Source of the DNA: Anabaena cylindrica PCC 7122
GTDB taxonomy: Bacteria; Cyanobacteriota; Cyanobacteriia; Cyanobacteriales; Nostocaceae
Direction of reading: 5' to 3'
Assembly (NCBI RefSeq): GCF_000317695.1
Contig: NC_019771.1
Location: 2,670,001-2,734,000, forward strand
DNA: 64,000 nt
The stretch's first letter is position 1. Every line of letters starts with the position of its first letter. Shown here piece by piece: positions 32,303-39,844 of the stretch. The notes below the pieces were generated by a model. That model ran no database searches, had not been told where the DNA came from, and saw only the letters and a program-made list of their open reading frames with translations. The position numbers and the translations under genes were made by a program.

Positions 32303-33532
32303 GTGAATAAACCTCAAATTCCCAATTTACCACTACCAGCGTCACTTATAGGTGCAGATGCTGGATCTTTTACTGAGTATACAGTTACTCAACGGATGCC
32401 GGATATTGCTCGCCGTGTGATTATAGAAAATAAATTCCCTACGGAAATAAATCAAGGCTTGGAAAAACTAGCAGCGGAATTACCAAGCGGTTATTTACAA
32501 TCTTTAATAGATGACACTGGTGTAGATTTTAACGATTGGAATAAATATATAGAACCATATAAAGGTCAACGTTGGGTAGATATACCTTGGTTTGTTGCAG
32601 AAACTTATTTTTATCGTCTTATTCTCAATATAACTAATTACTTTCAACCAGGAGAATGGCAAAGTGTTGACCCATTTGGGTTACAAAAAATTCAAGGTTT
32701 AGAAACATCAATTGATTCCATTATTTCTCTGTGTACTCAAACGCAAGAATGGTTGAATGCATCACAGCAAGAAGACAAACCTAGTAAATCTTCTCTCATT
32801 GCTTTGTTGTATTTTGCATTGTGGGGAAATCGTGTTGACTTAAGTTTATGGTCAGCTTTTGAAGATGATAGGAGTCGTTTCAATATTCAGACGCAATTAA
32901 GTAATATCTTAGTAGATGATACATTTGCTATTACTAAGTTATTAACAAAATCGGAGAATAACTGTATTGATTTGGTTGTTGATAATGCTGGCTTTGAGTT
33001 AATTTGTGATTTATGTTTGGTTGATTTTTTATTGGGTAGTGGTTTTGCTAGTCAGGTTTATCTGCATTTAAAACCGCATCCAACTTTTGTATCTGATGCA
33101 ATGATCAAGGATGTGCATTATACTAAGAATTTTTTGATCCAAAGTAGCAATATTCAAGTTAAATCTTTGGGACAGAGATTAACAAAAAATCTGGCTTCAG
33201 GTAGATTGGTTTTAACTGAAGATTATTTTTGGACTTCACCGTTAGCATTTTGGGAAATACCAAAATCACTCAAAGATGAGTTAGGAAAGTCTAATTTAAT
33301 GATTGTCAAAGGTGATACTAATTATCGACGCTTGTTAGGAGATTTAAACTGGGATTTTACTACAAATTTTGCAGAGATAGTTTCTTATTTACCTGCACCA
33401 ATGGTAGCTTTACGTACTCTCAAGTCAGAAGTAGCAGCAGGTTTGAAGTCAGATGTTATGGAAGAATTAGCAATAGTTGACCCTAATTGGTTGACAAATG
33501 GACAATGGGGTGTAATTCAGTTGGTTAACTAA
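32303..33532 (+). CDS. ARMT1-like (DUF89) damage-control phosphatase family protein
   Basis: This 409-residue member of the DUF89/ARMT1 family contains metal-dependent phosphatases proposed to clear damaged phosphometabolites; human ARMT1 was also described as a protein-glutamate methyltransferase. Family motifs: LPASLIGADAGSFTEYTV near the N-terminus, FVAETYFYRLIL, the metal site VVDNAGFELICDLCLVDFLL (Asp-Asn), HLKPHPTFVSDA, and the C-terminal KGDTNYRRLLGDLNWDFTT. The conserved Asp/Asn/Lys residues are present. It starts at a GTG (32303). Single gene; the substrate in cyanobacteria is not known. Confidence 0.88.
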   Translation: MNKPQIPNLPLPASLIGADAGSFTEYTVTQRMPDIARRVIIENKFPTEINQGLEKLAAELPSGYLQSLIDDTGVDFNDWNKYIEPYKGQRWVDIPWFVAETYFYRLILNITNYFQPGEWQSVDPFGLQKIQGLETSIDSIISLCTQTQEWLNASQQEDKPSKSSLIALLYFALWGNRVDLSLWSAFEDDRSRFNIQTQLSNILVDDTFAITKLLTKSENNCIDLVVDNAGFELICDLCLVDFLLGSGFASQVYLHLKPHPTFVSDAMIKDVHYTKNFLIQSSNIQVKSLGQRLTKNLASGRLVLTEDYFWTSPLAFWEIPKSLKDELGKSNLMIVKGDTNYRRLLGDLNWDFTTNFAEIVSYLPAPMVALRTLKSEVAAGLKSDVMEELAIVDPNWLTNGQWGVIQLVN

Positions 33533-33983
33533 GGTATTTACAAAGTTAAATTGTCCTTATAACTTTTGGTTAAAGGAGTTGCGGCTACAAGATTTCGGGA
33601 ATAAGTAAGTATTCCCAGTTGATAAAGCTGAAAAACTTTCTCGTAGTTTCTATATATGTGGGGACTGTACCAAACGGATGAGAGGAAACTGGATATATTT
33701 ATTAAGAAAAGTATTTAAATACTTGAATATAGCAATTCCCAAGCTCATGAAATACACCCCACCCGCGCTGTCGCGCACCCTCCCCTTACCAAGGGGAGGG
33801 TTGGGGAGGGGTAATTTTGTATCTAACTAGAGTGGGAAAGGCTATATCATCCTTAAGATATAAGTAGAATTAGTATTAGACTCTAGTTTATGTTACGCTA
33901 CTAAGCGACATCACATAGGATGTGTGATTATCAAAAATTGATTAACTCGTTAGAATCAGCTTAGATGTTAGCTAATTTCAGCT
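33533..33983. other. Intergenic region with REP-like palindrome
   Basis: These 451 bp separate the ARMT1-like gene and the metallophosphoesterase gene. The only structure is the palindrome at 33778-33800 within a GC-rich patch (about 33755-33820). No gene was seen. Confidence 0.5.
33778..33800. repeat. REP-like palindrome (CCCTCCCCTT)
   Basis: CCCTCCCCTT, a 3-base loop (ACC), then AAGGGGAGGG form a perfect 10-bp stem. It is preceded by CGCGCTGTCGCGCAC and followed by TTGGGGAGGGGTAATTTT. The GC content stands out from the AT-rich surroundings; this is a common cyanobacterial intergenic repeat type and might also stop transcription. Confidence 0.6.
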
Positions 33984-35552
33984 ATGAAATTGATTTCTGA
34001 ACCATCGGTTCCTGTCAAAATTCAAAAGATGAAGCAAAGGGTGCGATGGATGCATCCTAGTATTAAAGAACGGGGAATTGACCAAACCTCCCTGATACTA
34101 GATGATGGCAAGGAGGAAAGTCCAGATTTTTCGTTTATGGTAATTGGTGATAGTGGTACGAAATCCGATTATGGACAACATCCACAACGTCAAGTTATGG
34201 AAATGCTGCTGAGTAATAACGATGATTGTCGTTTTGTTTTACATACTGGTGATGTAGTTTATTTGGTAGGTTCTCGTGAATATTATCCGGCTAATTTTAT
34301 TGAACCTTACCGCGAATTTATTGTAGGTGGTGAAAATCCCAAAAGTATTGCTTATGACCAAATGGTATTTAAATTACCCATTTTGCCAGTTTTGGGTAAT
34401 CATGATTACTATGATGTGCCTTTGTTATATAGATTAGTAACTGGTTCTACCTTATCTCTGCGTCGGATGTTGCGTTACAAAGATATTGAGGTTGGTTGGC
34501 ATGGTTCAAATCAAGGTGATGCTTATACAAGAGCATTTATTGATTATTTGGCAAGGATGTCTCCAAATGATTTAAAACTTCATTTGGATGAATATTATAC
34601 GGCAAAAACTGATACAGGACGTTGTTTGCGTTATCAACCGGGAAATTTTACCCGGTTACCTAATCGGTATTATACGTTTCGTTATGGGGGAATTGATTTT
34701 TTTGCTCTTGATTCTAATACTTTTAATACACCAGCACCTTTACCGGGAAATGAAGCGGGAGATGTTTTCCGTCGAGAGTTGCTACAACGTCGTCAAGAAT
34801 TAGAACGAGAAGAGTTGCAAATTTTGGCTGAGTGCGACAAACTTAATTCTGAAAATACTGTAGAAGCTGAACAACTGGCAGATTTGGTTGCGAAGGTAGA
34901 CCAACTTAACGAGGTCAAAATTGATATTGATAAGCAATTAGAACCTCACACGAGTGCTGATGTGGATTTTGAACAACTTGATTGGTTGCGAAGTCGGTTG
35001 ATTGAATCTTGGCATAGTTCAAATGTGCGGGGACGGGTAATATTTTTTCATCATCCACCTTATGTTACAGAAGCGACCAAGTGGCAGCAAGGACAAACTT
35101 TAGCTGTACGTCATCGTTTGCGTGGAGTATTTGAGCAAGTAGGGGCAACTTTGGATAAGATGACTCAAGGTAGACCTGTTGTGGATGTGATTTTCAACGG
35201 TCACGCGCACTGTTTGGAACATCTGCGGACTGGGAATACAGGATATGCTGATTCTCACATTAACTATATTGTTTGTGGTGGGAGTGGCCGTCGTCCCCGT
35301 CGTCAACGTCAAGAAGGCACTCAATTGATGGAAACTTTTAATGATGCTGCTGGTGTTTCGACTCGTAAAGTTGCAGATTCGTTACTTTATGTGGGACGGA
35401 GTGGTTACGGTTCCGAAAGGAGAAAACCTTATTCCTGCGTGCGGGTGGATGTAAAAGCGGGGTTTCCTGCTAAGTTTGTTGTTACACCACTAGTGACGGA
35501 ACGGATTGAGGGAGAATGGTGCGATCGCTCTTTAGAACCATTTATAATCTAA
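33984..35552 (+). CDS. Calcineurin-like metallophosphoesterase
   Basis: This 522-residue metallophosphoesterase carries the five di-metal motifs in order: VIGDSG (D-x-G, with H in GQHPQRQ), VLHTGDVVYLVG (GDxxY), VLGNHDYYD (GNHD), FFHHPPYVTE (GH-type block) and DVIFNGHAHCLEHL (GHxH). A 70-residue coiled-coil insertion (RRELLQRRQELEREELQILA and following, about residues 262-325) separates the GNHD part from the C-terminal metal motifs. No signal peptide, so it is probably cytoplasmic. The substrate (phosphoprotein, nucleotide or phospholipid) is not evident. Single gene. Confidence 0.88.
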   Translation: MKLISEPSVPVKIQKMKQRVRWMHPSIKERGIDQTSLILDDGKEESPDFSFMVIGDSGTKSDYGQHPQRQVMEMLLSNNDDCRFVLHTGDVVYLVGSREYYPANFIEPYREFIVGGENPKSIAYDQMVFKLPILPVLGNHDYYDVPLLYRLVTGSTLSLRRMLRYKDIEVGWHGSNQGDAYTRAFIDYLARMSPNDLKLHLDEYYTAKTDTGRCLRYQPGNFTRLPNRYYTFRYGGIDFFALDSNTFNTPAPLPGNEAGDVFRRELLQRRQELEREELQILAECDKLNSENTVEAEQLADLVAKVDQLNEVKIDIDKQLEPHTSADVDFEQLDWLRSRLIESWHSSNVRGRVIFFHHPPYVTEATKWQQGQTLAVRHRLRGVFEQVGATLDKMTQGRPVVDVIFNGHAHCLEHLRTGNTGYADSHINYIVCGGSGRRPRRQRQEGTQLMETFNDAAGVSTRKVADSLLYVGRSGYGSERRKPYSCVRVDVKAGFPAKFVVTPLVTERIEGEWCDRSLEPFII

Positions 35553-35653
35553 TCATCATCATTTTTCTCAGTTGGGGAATCTTACTAACTTTCTCCAACC
35601 CCCCAACAGCAGCATTTCATGGTATTTGAAAAACAGGCTTGAATATTATTATT

Positions 35654-35680
35654 GTAGGGGCGTATTGCGATACGCCTCCT
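35654..35680. repeat. Dispersed palindrome (GTAGGGGCGTATTG family)
   Basis: GTAGGGGCGTATTGCGATACGCCTCCT is a partly decayed copy of the palindrome at 3784-3813 and lies in the spacer after the metallophosphoesterase gene, where it may act as a terminator between convergent genes. Confidence 0.5.
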
Positions 35681-35699
35681 GAATTATGCTGTATTAGAT

Positions 35700-35891
35700 T
35701 TAGAAAGTACCTTCCTCTCTATTGAGTCTTTCATCATGCTTGGTAATTACCCAAAGTGCATGAATACTACCAGGAAGCCAACCGAGAAGAGTGAGTAAAA
35801 TGTTAATTCCCAACGTTGGACTAACACCAACTGTCATGAATACACCTACTGGAGGTAAGAATAAACCAAGAAGCAAACGAGTTAATTTCAT
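35700..35891 (-). CDS. YqaE/Pmp3-family small membrane protein
   Basis: The protein has 63 residues and two membrane helices (LLLGLFLPPVGVFMTVGVSP; INILLTLLGWLPGSIHALWV), with the family motif LPPVGVF and the GWxPGxIHA motif of the YqaE/Pmp3 (UPF0057) proteolipids. In plants and yeast these affect membrane potential and salt tolerance. The ATG at 35891 (MKLTRLLLG) gives the family N-terminus; a longer reading from 35924 lacks support. Convergent with the metallophosphoesterase gene. Confidence 0.85.
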   Translation of the reverse strand: MKLTRLLLGLFLPPVGVFMTVGVSPTLGINILLTLLGWLPGSIHALWVITKHDERLNREEGTF

Positions 35892-35989
35892 GGGATTTCT
35901 GCTATTTTTTAACTTTATTGACATTTATTGCGGAGACAGAATCTAACAATAAACTCTATTGAGAGATTTATCTCCAGCTTATTTCTAGA

Positions 35990-36367
35990 TTAAGATTCAG
36001 TAGTTTTGCTTTGTAATTCCACATTCCTTTCCGCAAAATATTTACTGAGGAATGTATTAGCCAAAGATAGGATTACTGGCGCAAGAATAAAAGCAATTAG
36101 TCCTTGAACTCTAAACCCAGGAACTAAAACTGATGCCAACCAAAAGCAGATTCCATTTACGACTAAGGAAAATCCACCTAAAGTTAAGAATGTCAATGGT
36201 AAAGATAGTGTTGTGAGAATTGGTTTCACTGAACCATTAATCAAACCAATGACTAAACCTGCAATTAAAGCTGCGGGAAAATTAGCAATATCCACTCCTG
36301 GGAAAATGATATCGACAATTAACAAACTTAACGCTGTAGCGAGTGTGGTTATGAATATTCCCCACAT
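35990..36367 (-). CDS. Phage-holin-4_2/YvlD-family membrane protein
   Basis: This 125-residue protein has four hydrophobic helices and matches the family annotated as phage holin family 4 superfamily IV / YvlD (GLVIGLINGSVKPILTTLSL, PLTFLTLGGFSLVVNGICFW). Despite the name, these are ordinary small membrane proteins, not lysis proteins; the function is unknown. It lies 98 bp upstream of the YqaE-type gene on the same strand and may share its transcript. Confidence 0.85.
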   Translation of the reverse strand: MWGIFITTLATALSLLIVDIIFPGVDIANFPAALIAGLVIGLINGSVKPILTTLSLPLTFLTLGGFSLVVNGICFWLASVLVPGFRVQGLIAFILAPVILSLANTFLSKYFAERNVELQSKTTES

Positions 36368-36492
36368 TGATTTTTACCTCTTTGACAGACAATTGAATCT
36401 ATTTTGGCGTAAAATTCAAGTTTTTACATCCTGTTTTAGATAGATTGGGTTATACCGAAAGGAGGATTTTTTTAACGCAGAGGGTTTTTCAA

Positions 36493-36819
36493 TTATTCTG
36501 GTTTGTAGTAGAGGGAAGATTTATATAAGGTTTGTTCTTGGTGTGTTTCTAATACGCAATCAGATAGGGGATATGTGACGCAGGTGATGACATAACCAGC
36601 TTGGATTTCCTGGGGACGGAGAAATTTTTGCTCGCTTTGATCAATTTCACCGCTAATTAGTTTAGCTATACAAGCTGAACATTCTCCTTGTTTACAGCCA
36701 GATGGTATACGAATACCTTTTTCTTCTGCTATGTCAATTATATATTGATCTTCGGGTACTTGAATTGTGCGATCTAATCCTAGCTTTTCGTTGATTAATC
36801 TCACTTGATAGATAGTCAT
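36493..36819 (-). CDS. Plant-type [2Fe-2S] ferredoxin
   Basis: This 108-residue plant-type ferredoxin has the cluster cysteines C42, C47, C50 and C80 in the order CX4CX2CX29C (SGCKQGECSACIAKL and VITCVTYP). It departs from the main photosynthetic PetF (loop CRAGACSTC) by having KQGEC and a longer, more basic C-terminus (TLYKSSLYYKPE). It is thus a minor isoform with its own electron partner, unknown here. Neither nif nor hydrogenase genes lie near. Monocistronic. Confidence 0.9.
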   Translation of the reverse strand: MTIYQVRLINEKLGLDRTIQVPEDQYIIDIAEEKGIRIPSGCKQGECSACIAKLISGEIDQSEQKFLRPQEIQAGYVITCVTYPLSDCVLETHQEQTLYKSSLYYKPE

Positions 36820-36911
36820 ATCAATTTTGGTGTTGTTAGGTGAAGATATGATTTTTTTGCACGCAGAGACGCAGAGGCACAGAGAGAGTTTTTTTAGCGT
36901 GAGATTTTATG

Positions 36912-36998
36912 TAAGGATTCAGGATACAGAATGTTTGATATAGAAGGGAAGAGGGAACAGAAGAGAAAAATATTCTTATCCTTCTCCTTCTTTCTGAC
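36912..36998. repeat. Dispersed repeat pair, copy 1
   Basis: The string TAAGGATTCAGGATACAGAA followed by TGTTTGATATAG recurs at 43270-43301. Both copies run on into GGGAACAGAAGAGAAAAATATTCTT-type sequence and CTCCTGACT heptamers, so this is a repeat of at least 70 bp. It lies between tex and the ferredoxin gene. Confidence 0.6.
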
Positions 36999-37023
36999 TC
37001 CTGACTCCTGAATTCTTACGCTT

Positions 37024-39183
37024 CTATTGTTTGACTGCTTTCATTGATAAGCCAATGCGTTTTAATTTTTCGTTGACTTCTAAGATTTGGACTTTGACAA
37101 CTTGTCCAACTTTGACTATTTTTTGCGGATCATCTACGAATCTATCAGCCAGTTGGGAAATATGCACTAATCCGTCTTGGTGTACACCGATATCCACAAA
37201 TGCACCGAAGTTAGCAACGTTGGTAATTATTCCTTCTAGTTCCATTCCTACTTGTAAATCTCTAATTTCTTTAATTCCGGCTTTGAAGGTGGCATATTTG
37301 AATTCTGCACGAGGATCTCTTCCTGGTTTTTCTAATTCGCTGAGAATGTCGCGCAGTGTTGGTTCACCAATGGTGTCGGTGACATATTTTTTGATGTTGG
37401 TTTTTTTGAGTTTTTCAGCTATTTCTGTGACTTGATTTAATGATACGTTTAAATCTTTGGCTATGGATTCTATCAGTGAGTAACTTTCTGGATGTACTGC
37501 TGTGCTATCTAAGGGGTTTTCTCCACTGCGAATTCTCAAAAAACCGGCTGCTTGTTCAAAGGCTTTTGGCCCTAGTTTGGCTACTTTTAATAGTTGACGA
37601 CGATTTTTAAAGGCTCCGTTTTGGTTGCGATAGGCGATAATATTGTTAGCTACTGCTGGTGTAATTCCAGAAACAAAGGTGAGAAGTTCTTTGGAAGCGG
37701 TATTTAAGTCAACTCCAACGTAGTTAACGCAACTTTCGACGGTTTCATCTAATTTTTTTTTCAGTAATTTTTGGTCAACGTCGTGTTGATATTGTCCGAC
37801 ACCAATTGATTTGGGATCAATTTTGACTAATTCCGCTAAGGGATCTTGTAATCTTCGTCCTATACTAATTGCACCGCGCACGGTAATATCTAAATCAGGA
37901 AATTCTTCTAGTGCAACTTTGCTGGCAGAATATATAGATGCACCAGATTCGTTCACCATGACTTTAACTGGTTTGCGTTCGCAGATTTCTAGGACTTCGG
38001 AAACAAATTCATCAGTTTCACGGGAAGCTGTGCCGTTTCCAATGGCGATTAATTCAATTTTGTATTTTTCAATTAAGCTTTTGATGGTTTGCGCGGCTTT
38101 TTTACGTTGTTCGGCCGCTTGGTGAGGAAACACGGCTTGATATTCTAAGAATTTGCCGGTTTGTTCGAGTACTGCAACTTTACATCCTGTTCTAAAACCT
38201 GGATCTATTGCTAAGGTTGGTTTCATTCCTGCTGGTGCAGATAATAGCAATTCTCGTAAATTTGCTTCAAAGGTTTTGATTGATTCAACATCAGAATAGG
38301 TTTTCTTTTCGGAAATTACTTCGCCAATGAGAGAGGTTTTCATCAATCTGTTAAATGCATCTTTTAACATCGTTTGATAAAAGTCTCTGATTGCGCGAAT
38401 TTTGGCTTTAATTTCTTGTGATTCTAAATAAGAAAGTACAAAATCTTCGTCAAAAGCAATTTCAAAGCTTAATATTTTTTCTGCTTCTCCCCGACACAAA
38501 GCCAGCATATTATGGGGGGCAATATTTTTAACTTTGATTTGGTAGTTACGGTACATTTCAAATTTGGTTGTACCTTCAGGATGATCGTTTTTAATCCGAG
38601 AGATAAATACCCCGGTTTCTAAGAGATAATCACGCACATATGACCGTAACTCGGCTTTTTCAGCAACTTCTTCGGCGAGAATATCAGCAGCACCTTTTAA
38701 TGCTTCTCCTGCGGTTTTCACTCCTAGAGTTTCAGAAATATATTTCGCAGCTTCTTCTTCTAATGGGGCTGCTACACAATTTTTTACATTGAGAGATTTG
38801 ATATACGCAGCCAGGGTTTCTAGTCCTTTCTCTCTGGCGATGGTGGCGCGAGTGCGGCGTTTTGGTTTATATGGTAGGTATAAATCCTCAAGTTCTGTTT
38901 TTTGTAAACAGGTAGTGATTTTAGCTTTAAGTTCATCGCTGAGTTTACCTTGTTCCGCGATCGCATTTAAAATCACTTTTTTCCTTTCTGCCAATTCTGT
39001 TAAGTATGTATACCTATCAAATAAATCCCGCAATTGCACTTCATTCATCTCATTCGTGCGTTCTTTGCGGTAACGCGCAATAAAAGGAATTGTCGCACCC
39101 TCGGCTAAAAGTTCCAGTGCATTTTGCACCTGATTGGGGTTAAGTTCTAGTTCAGTTGCTAGTAGTTGCGGAATGTTTAACAT
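37024..39183 (-). CDS. tex: Tex-family RNA-binding transcription accessory protein
   Basis: This 719-residue Tex/YhgF protein has a helical N-terminal region with IPFIARYRKERT, the YqgF/RNase H-like domain (TLAIDPGFRTGCKVAVL), paired helix-hairpin-helix motifs (SGITPAVANNIIAYRN, KVAKLGPKAFEQAAGFLRI) and a C-terminal S1 RNA-binding domain (LEGIITNVANFGAFVDIGVH to KRIGLSMKAV). Tex is linked to transcription elongation and toxin gene expression in other bacteria, and is the bacterial relative of Spt6. It is full length. Start ATG at 39183. Single gene flanked by repeats. Confidence 0.95.
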   Translation of the reverse strand: MLNIPQLLATELELNPNQVQNALELLAEGATIPFIARYRKERTNEMNEVQLRDLFDRYTYLTELAERKKVILNAIAEQGKLSDELKAKITTCLQKTELEDLYLPYKPKRRTRATIAREKGLETLAAYIKSLNVKNCVAAPLEEEAAKYISETLGVKTAGEALKGAADILAEEVAEKAELRSYVRDYLLETGVFISRIKNDHPEGTTKFEMYRNYQIKVKNIAPHNMLALCRGEAEKILSFEIAFDEDFVLSYLESQEIKAKIRAIRDFYQTMLKDAFNRLMKTSLIGEVISEKKTYSDVESIKTFEANLRELLLSAPAGMKPTLAIDPGFRTGCKVAVLEQTGKFLEYQAVFPHQAAEQRKKAAQTIKSLIEKYKIELIAIGNGTASRETDEFVSEVLEICERKPVKVMVNESGASIYSASKVALEEFPDLDITVRGAISIGRRLQDPLAELVKIDPKSIGVGQYQHDVDQKLLKKKLDETVESCVNYVGVDLNTASKELLTFVSGITPAVANNIIAYRNQNGAFKNRRQLLKVAKLGPKAFEQAAGFLRIRSGENPLDSTAVHPESYSLIESIAKDLNVSLNQVTEIAEKLKKTNIKKYVTDTIGEPTLRDILSELEKPGRDPRAEFKYATFKAGIKEIRDLQVGMELEGIITNVANFGAFVDIGVHQDGLVHISQLADRFVDDPQKIVKVGQVVKVQILEVNEKLKRIGLSMKAVKQ

Positions 39184-39430
39184 TTGGGTGTTTAAGTGGA
39201 AAATATTACTTTTAAAGAGGGAACAGGGAACGAGGAACAGAAAATAGGAAAAACTGTTAATAATCTACTGGATGATTATATAATTTTGATTAAAATTCAG
39301 ATTCCCAGTTTTTGTAAAATATTGTAAATAAAGCATACTTAAGTGTATAATCAGAAGTTGTTCGCAAATAGTAGGTTGAATCTATGAAGATCAACCACTA
39401 TGTCTGTTGTCATTGTAGGATTTTAGTAAA

Positions 39431-39637
39431 ATGCCCTTGTTTTTTCTAATTCCAATTTGTACTGGTTTAGTAACTGGCTATTTTTTAAACCAAAAAGATG
39501 AAATTGCTTACATAGCTGGTGTGTTTACAGCTGTGAGTTTGATTTTGAGTCTTATTCTAGCACCTTGGCAAATTCAGCTTGGTTTGTTAATGATTGTCCT
39601 TTTTGTTAGTAAAAAACTTTTACAAAAAATTTATTAA
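39431..39637 (+). CDS. Small hypothetical membrane protein
   Basis: This 68-residue, strongly hydrophobic reading frame has two predicted helices (PLFFLIPICTGLVTGYFL; VFTAVSLILSLILAPWQI, extended by LGLLMIVLFVS). It begins with an ATG and ends with a basic KKLLQKIY. Hydrophobic pattern and absence of overlapping genes support it; no family is recognised and no Shine-Dalgarno is visible. Confidence 0.5.
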   Translation: MPLFFLIPICTGLVTGYFLNQKDEIAYIAGVFTAVSLILSLILAPWQIQLGLLMIVLFVSKKLLQKIY

Positions 39638-39657
39638 TAACAACGGCTTCGATAAAA

Positions 39658-39675
39658 GGCGTATTGCAATACGTC
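39658..39675. repeat. Short copy of the GGCGTATTGCAATACGCC palindrome
   Basis: GGCGTATTGCAATACGTC is the core of the palindrome found at 3784-3813 and 35654-35680, with one changed base. It lies between the small membrane protein gene and the AATTACG array. Confidence 0.5.
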
Positions 39676-39699
39676 ACTGGGAATTGGGAACTGGATAAT

Positions 39700-39844
39700 A
39701 ATTACGAATTACGAATTACGAATTACGAATTACGAATTACGAATTACGAATTACGAATTACGAATTACGAATTACGAATTACGAATTACGAATTACGAAT
39801 TACGAATTACGAATTACGAATTACGAATTACGAATTACGAATTA
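39700..39844. repeat. Perfect heptanucleotide tandem array (AATTACG, 20.7 copies)
   Basis: Twenty exact copies of AATTACG plus AATTA, with no variant unit, span 145 bases. The array runs into the 3' end of the clc gene: the clc stop codon and its last codons lie inside it. Because 7 is prime to 3, the plus strand reads without stops as (NYELRIT)n in every frame; that open stretch is not a gene. The lack of variation points to recent expansion. Confidence 0.95.

Noticed and set aside
35990..36367. Holin-like gene as a sign of a prophage
   Set aside because: The family name is historical; no phage genes are nearby and the protein is an ordinary four-helix membrane protein.
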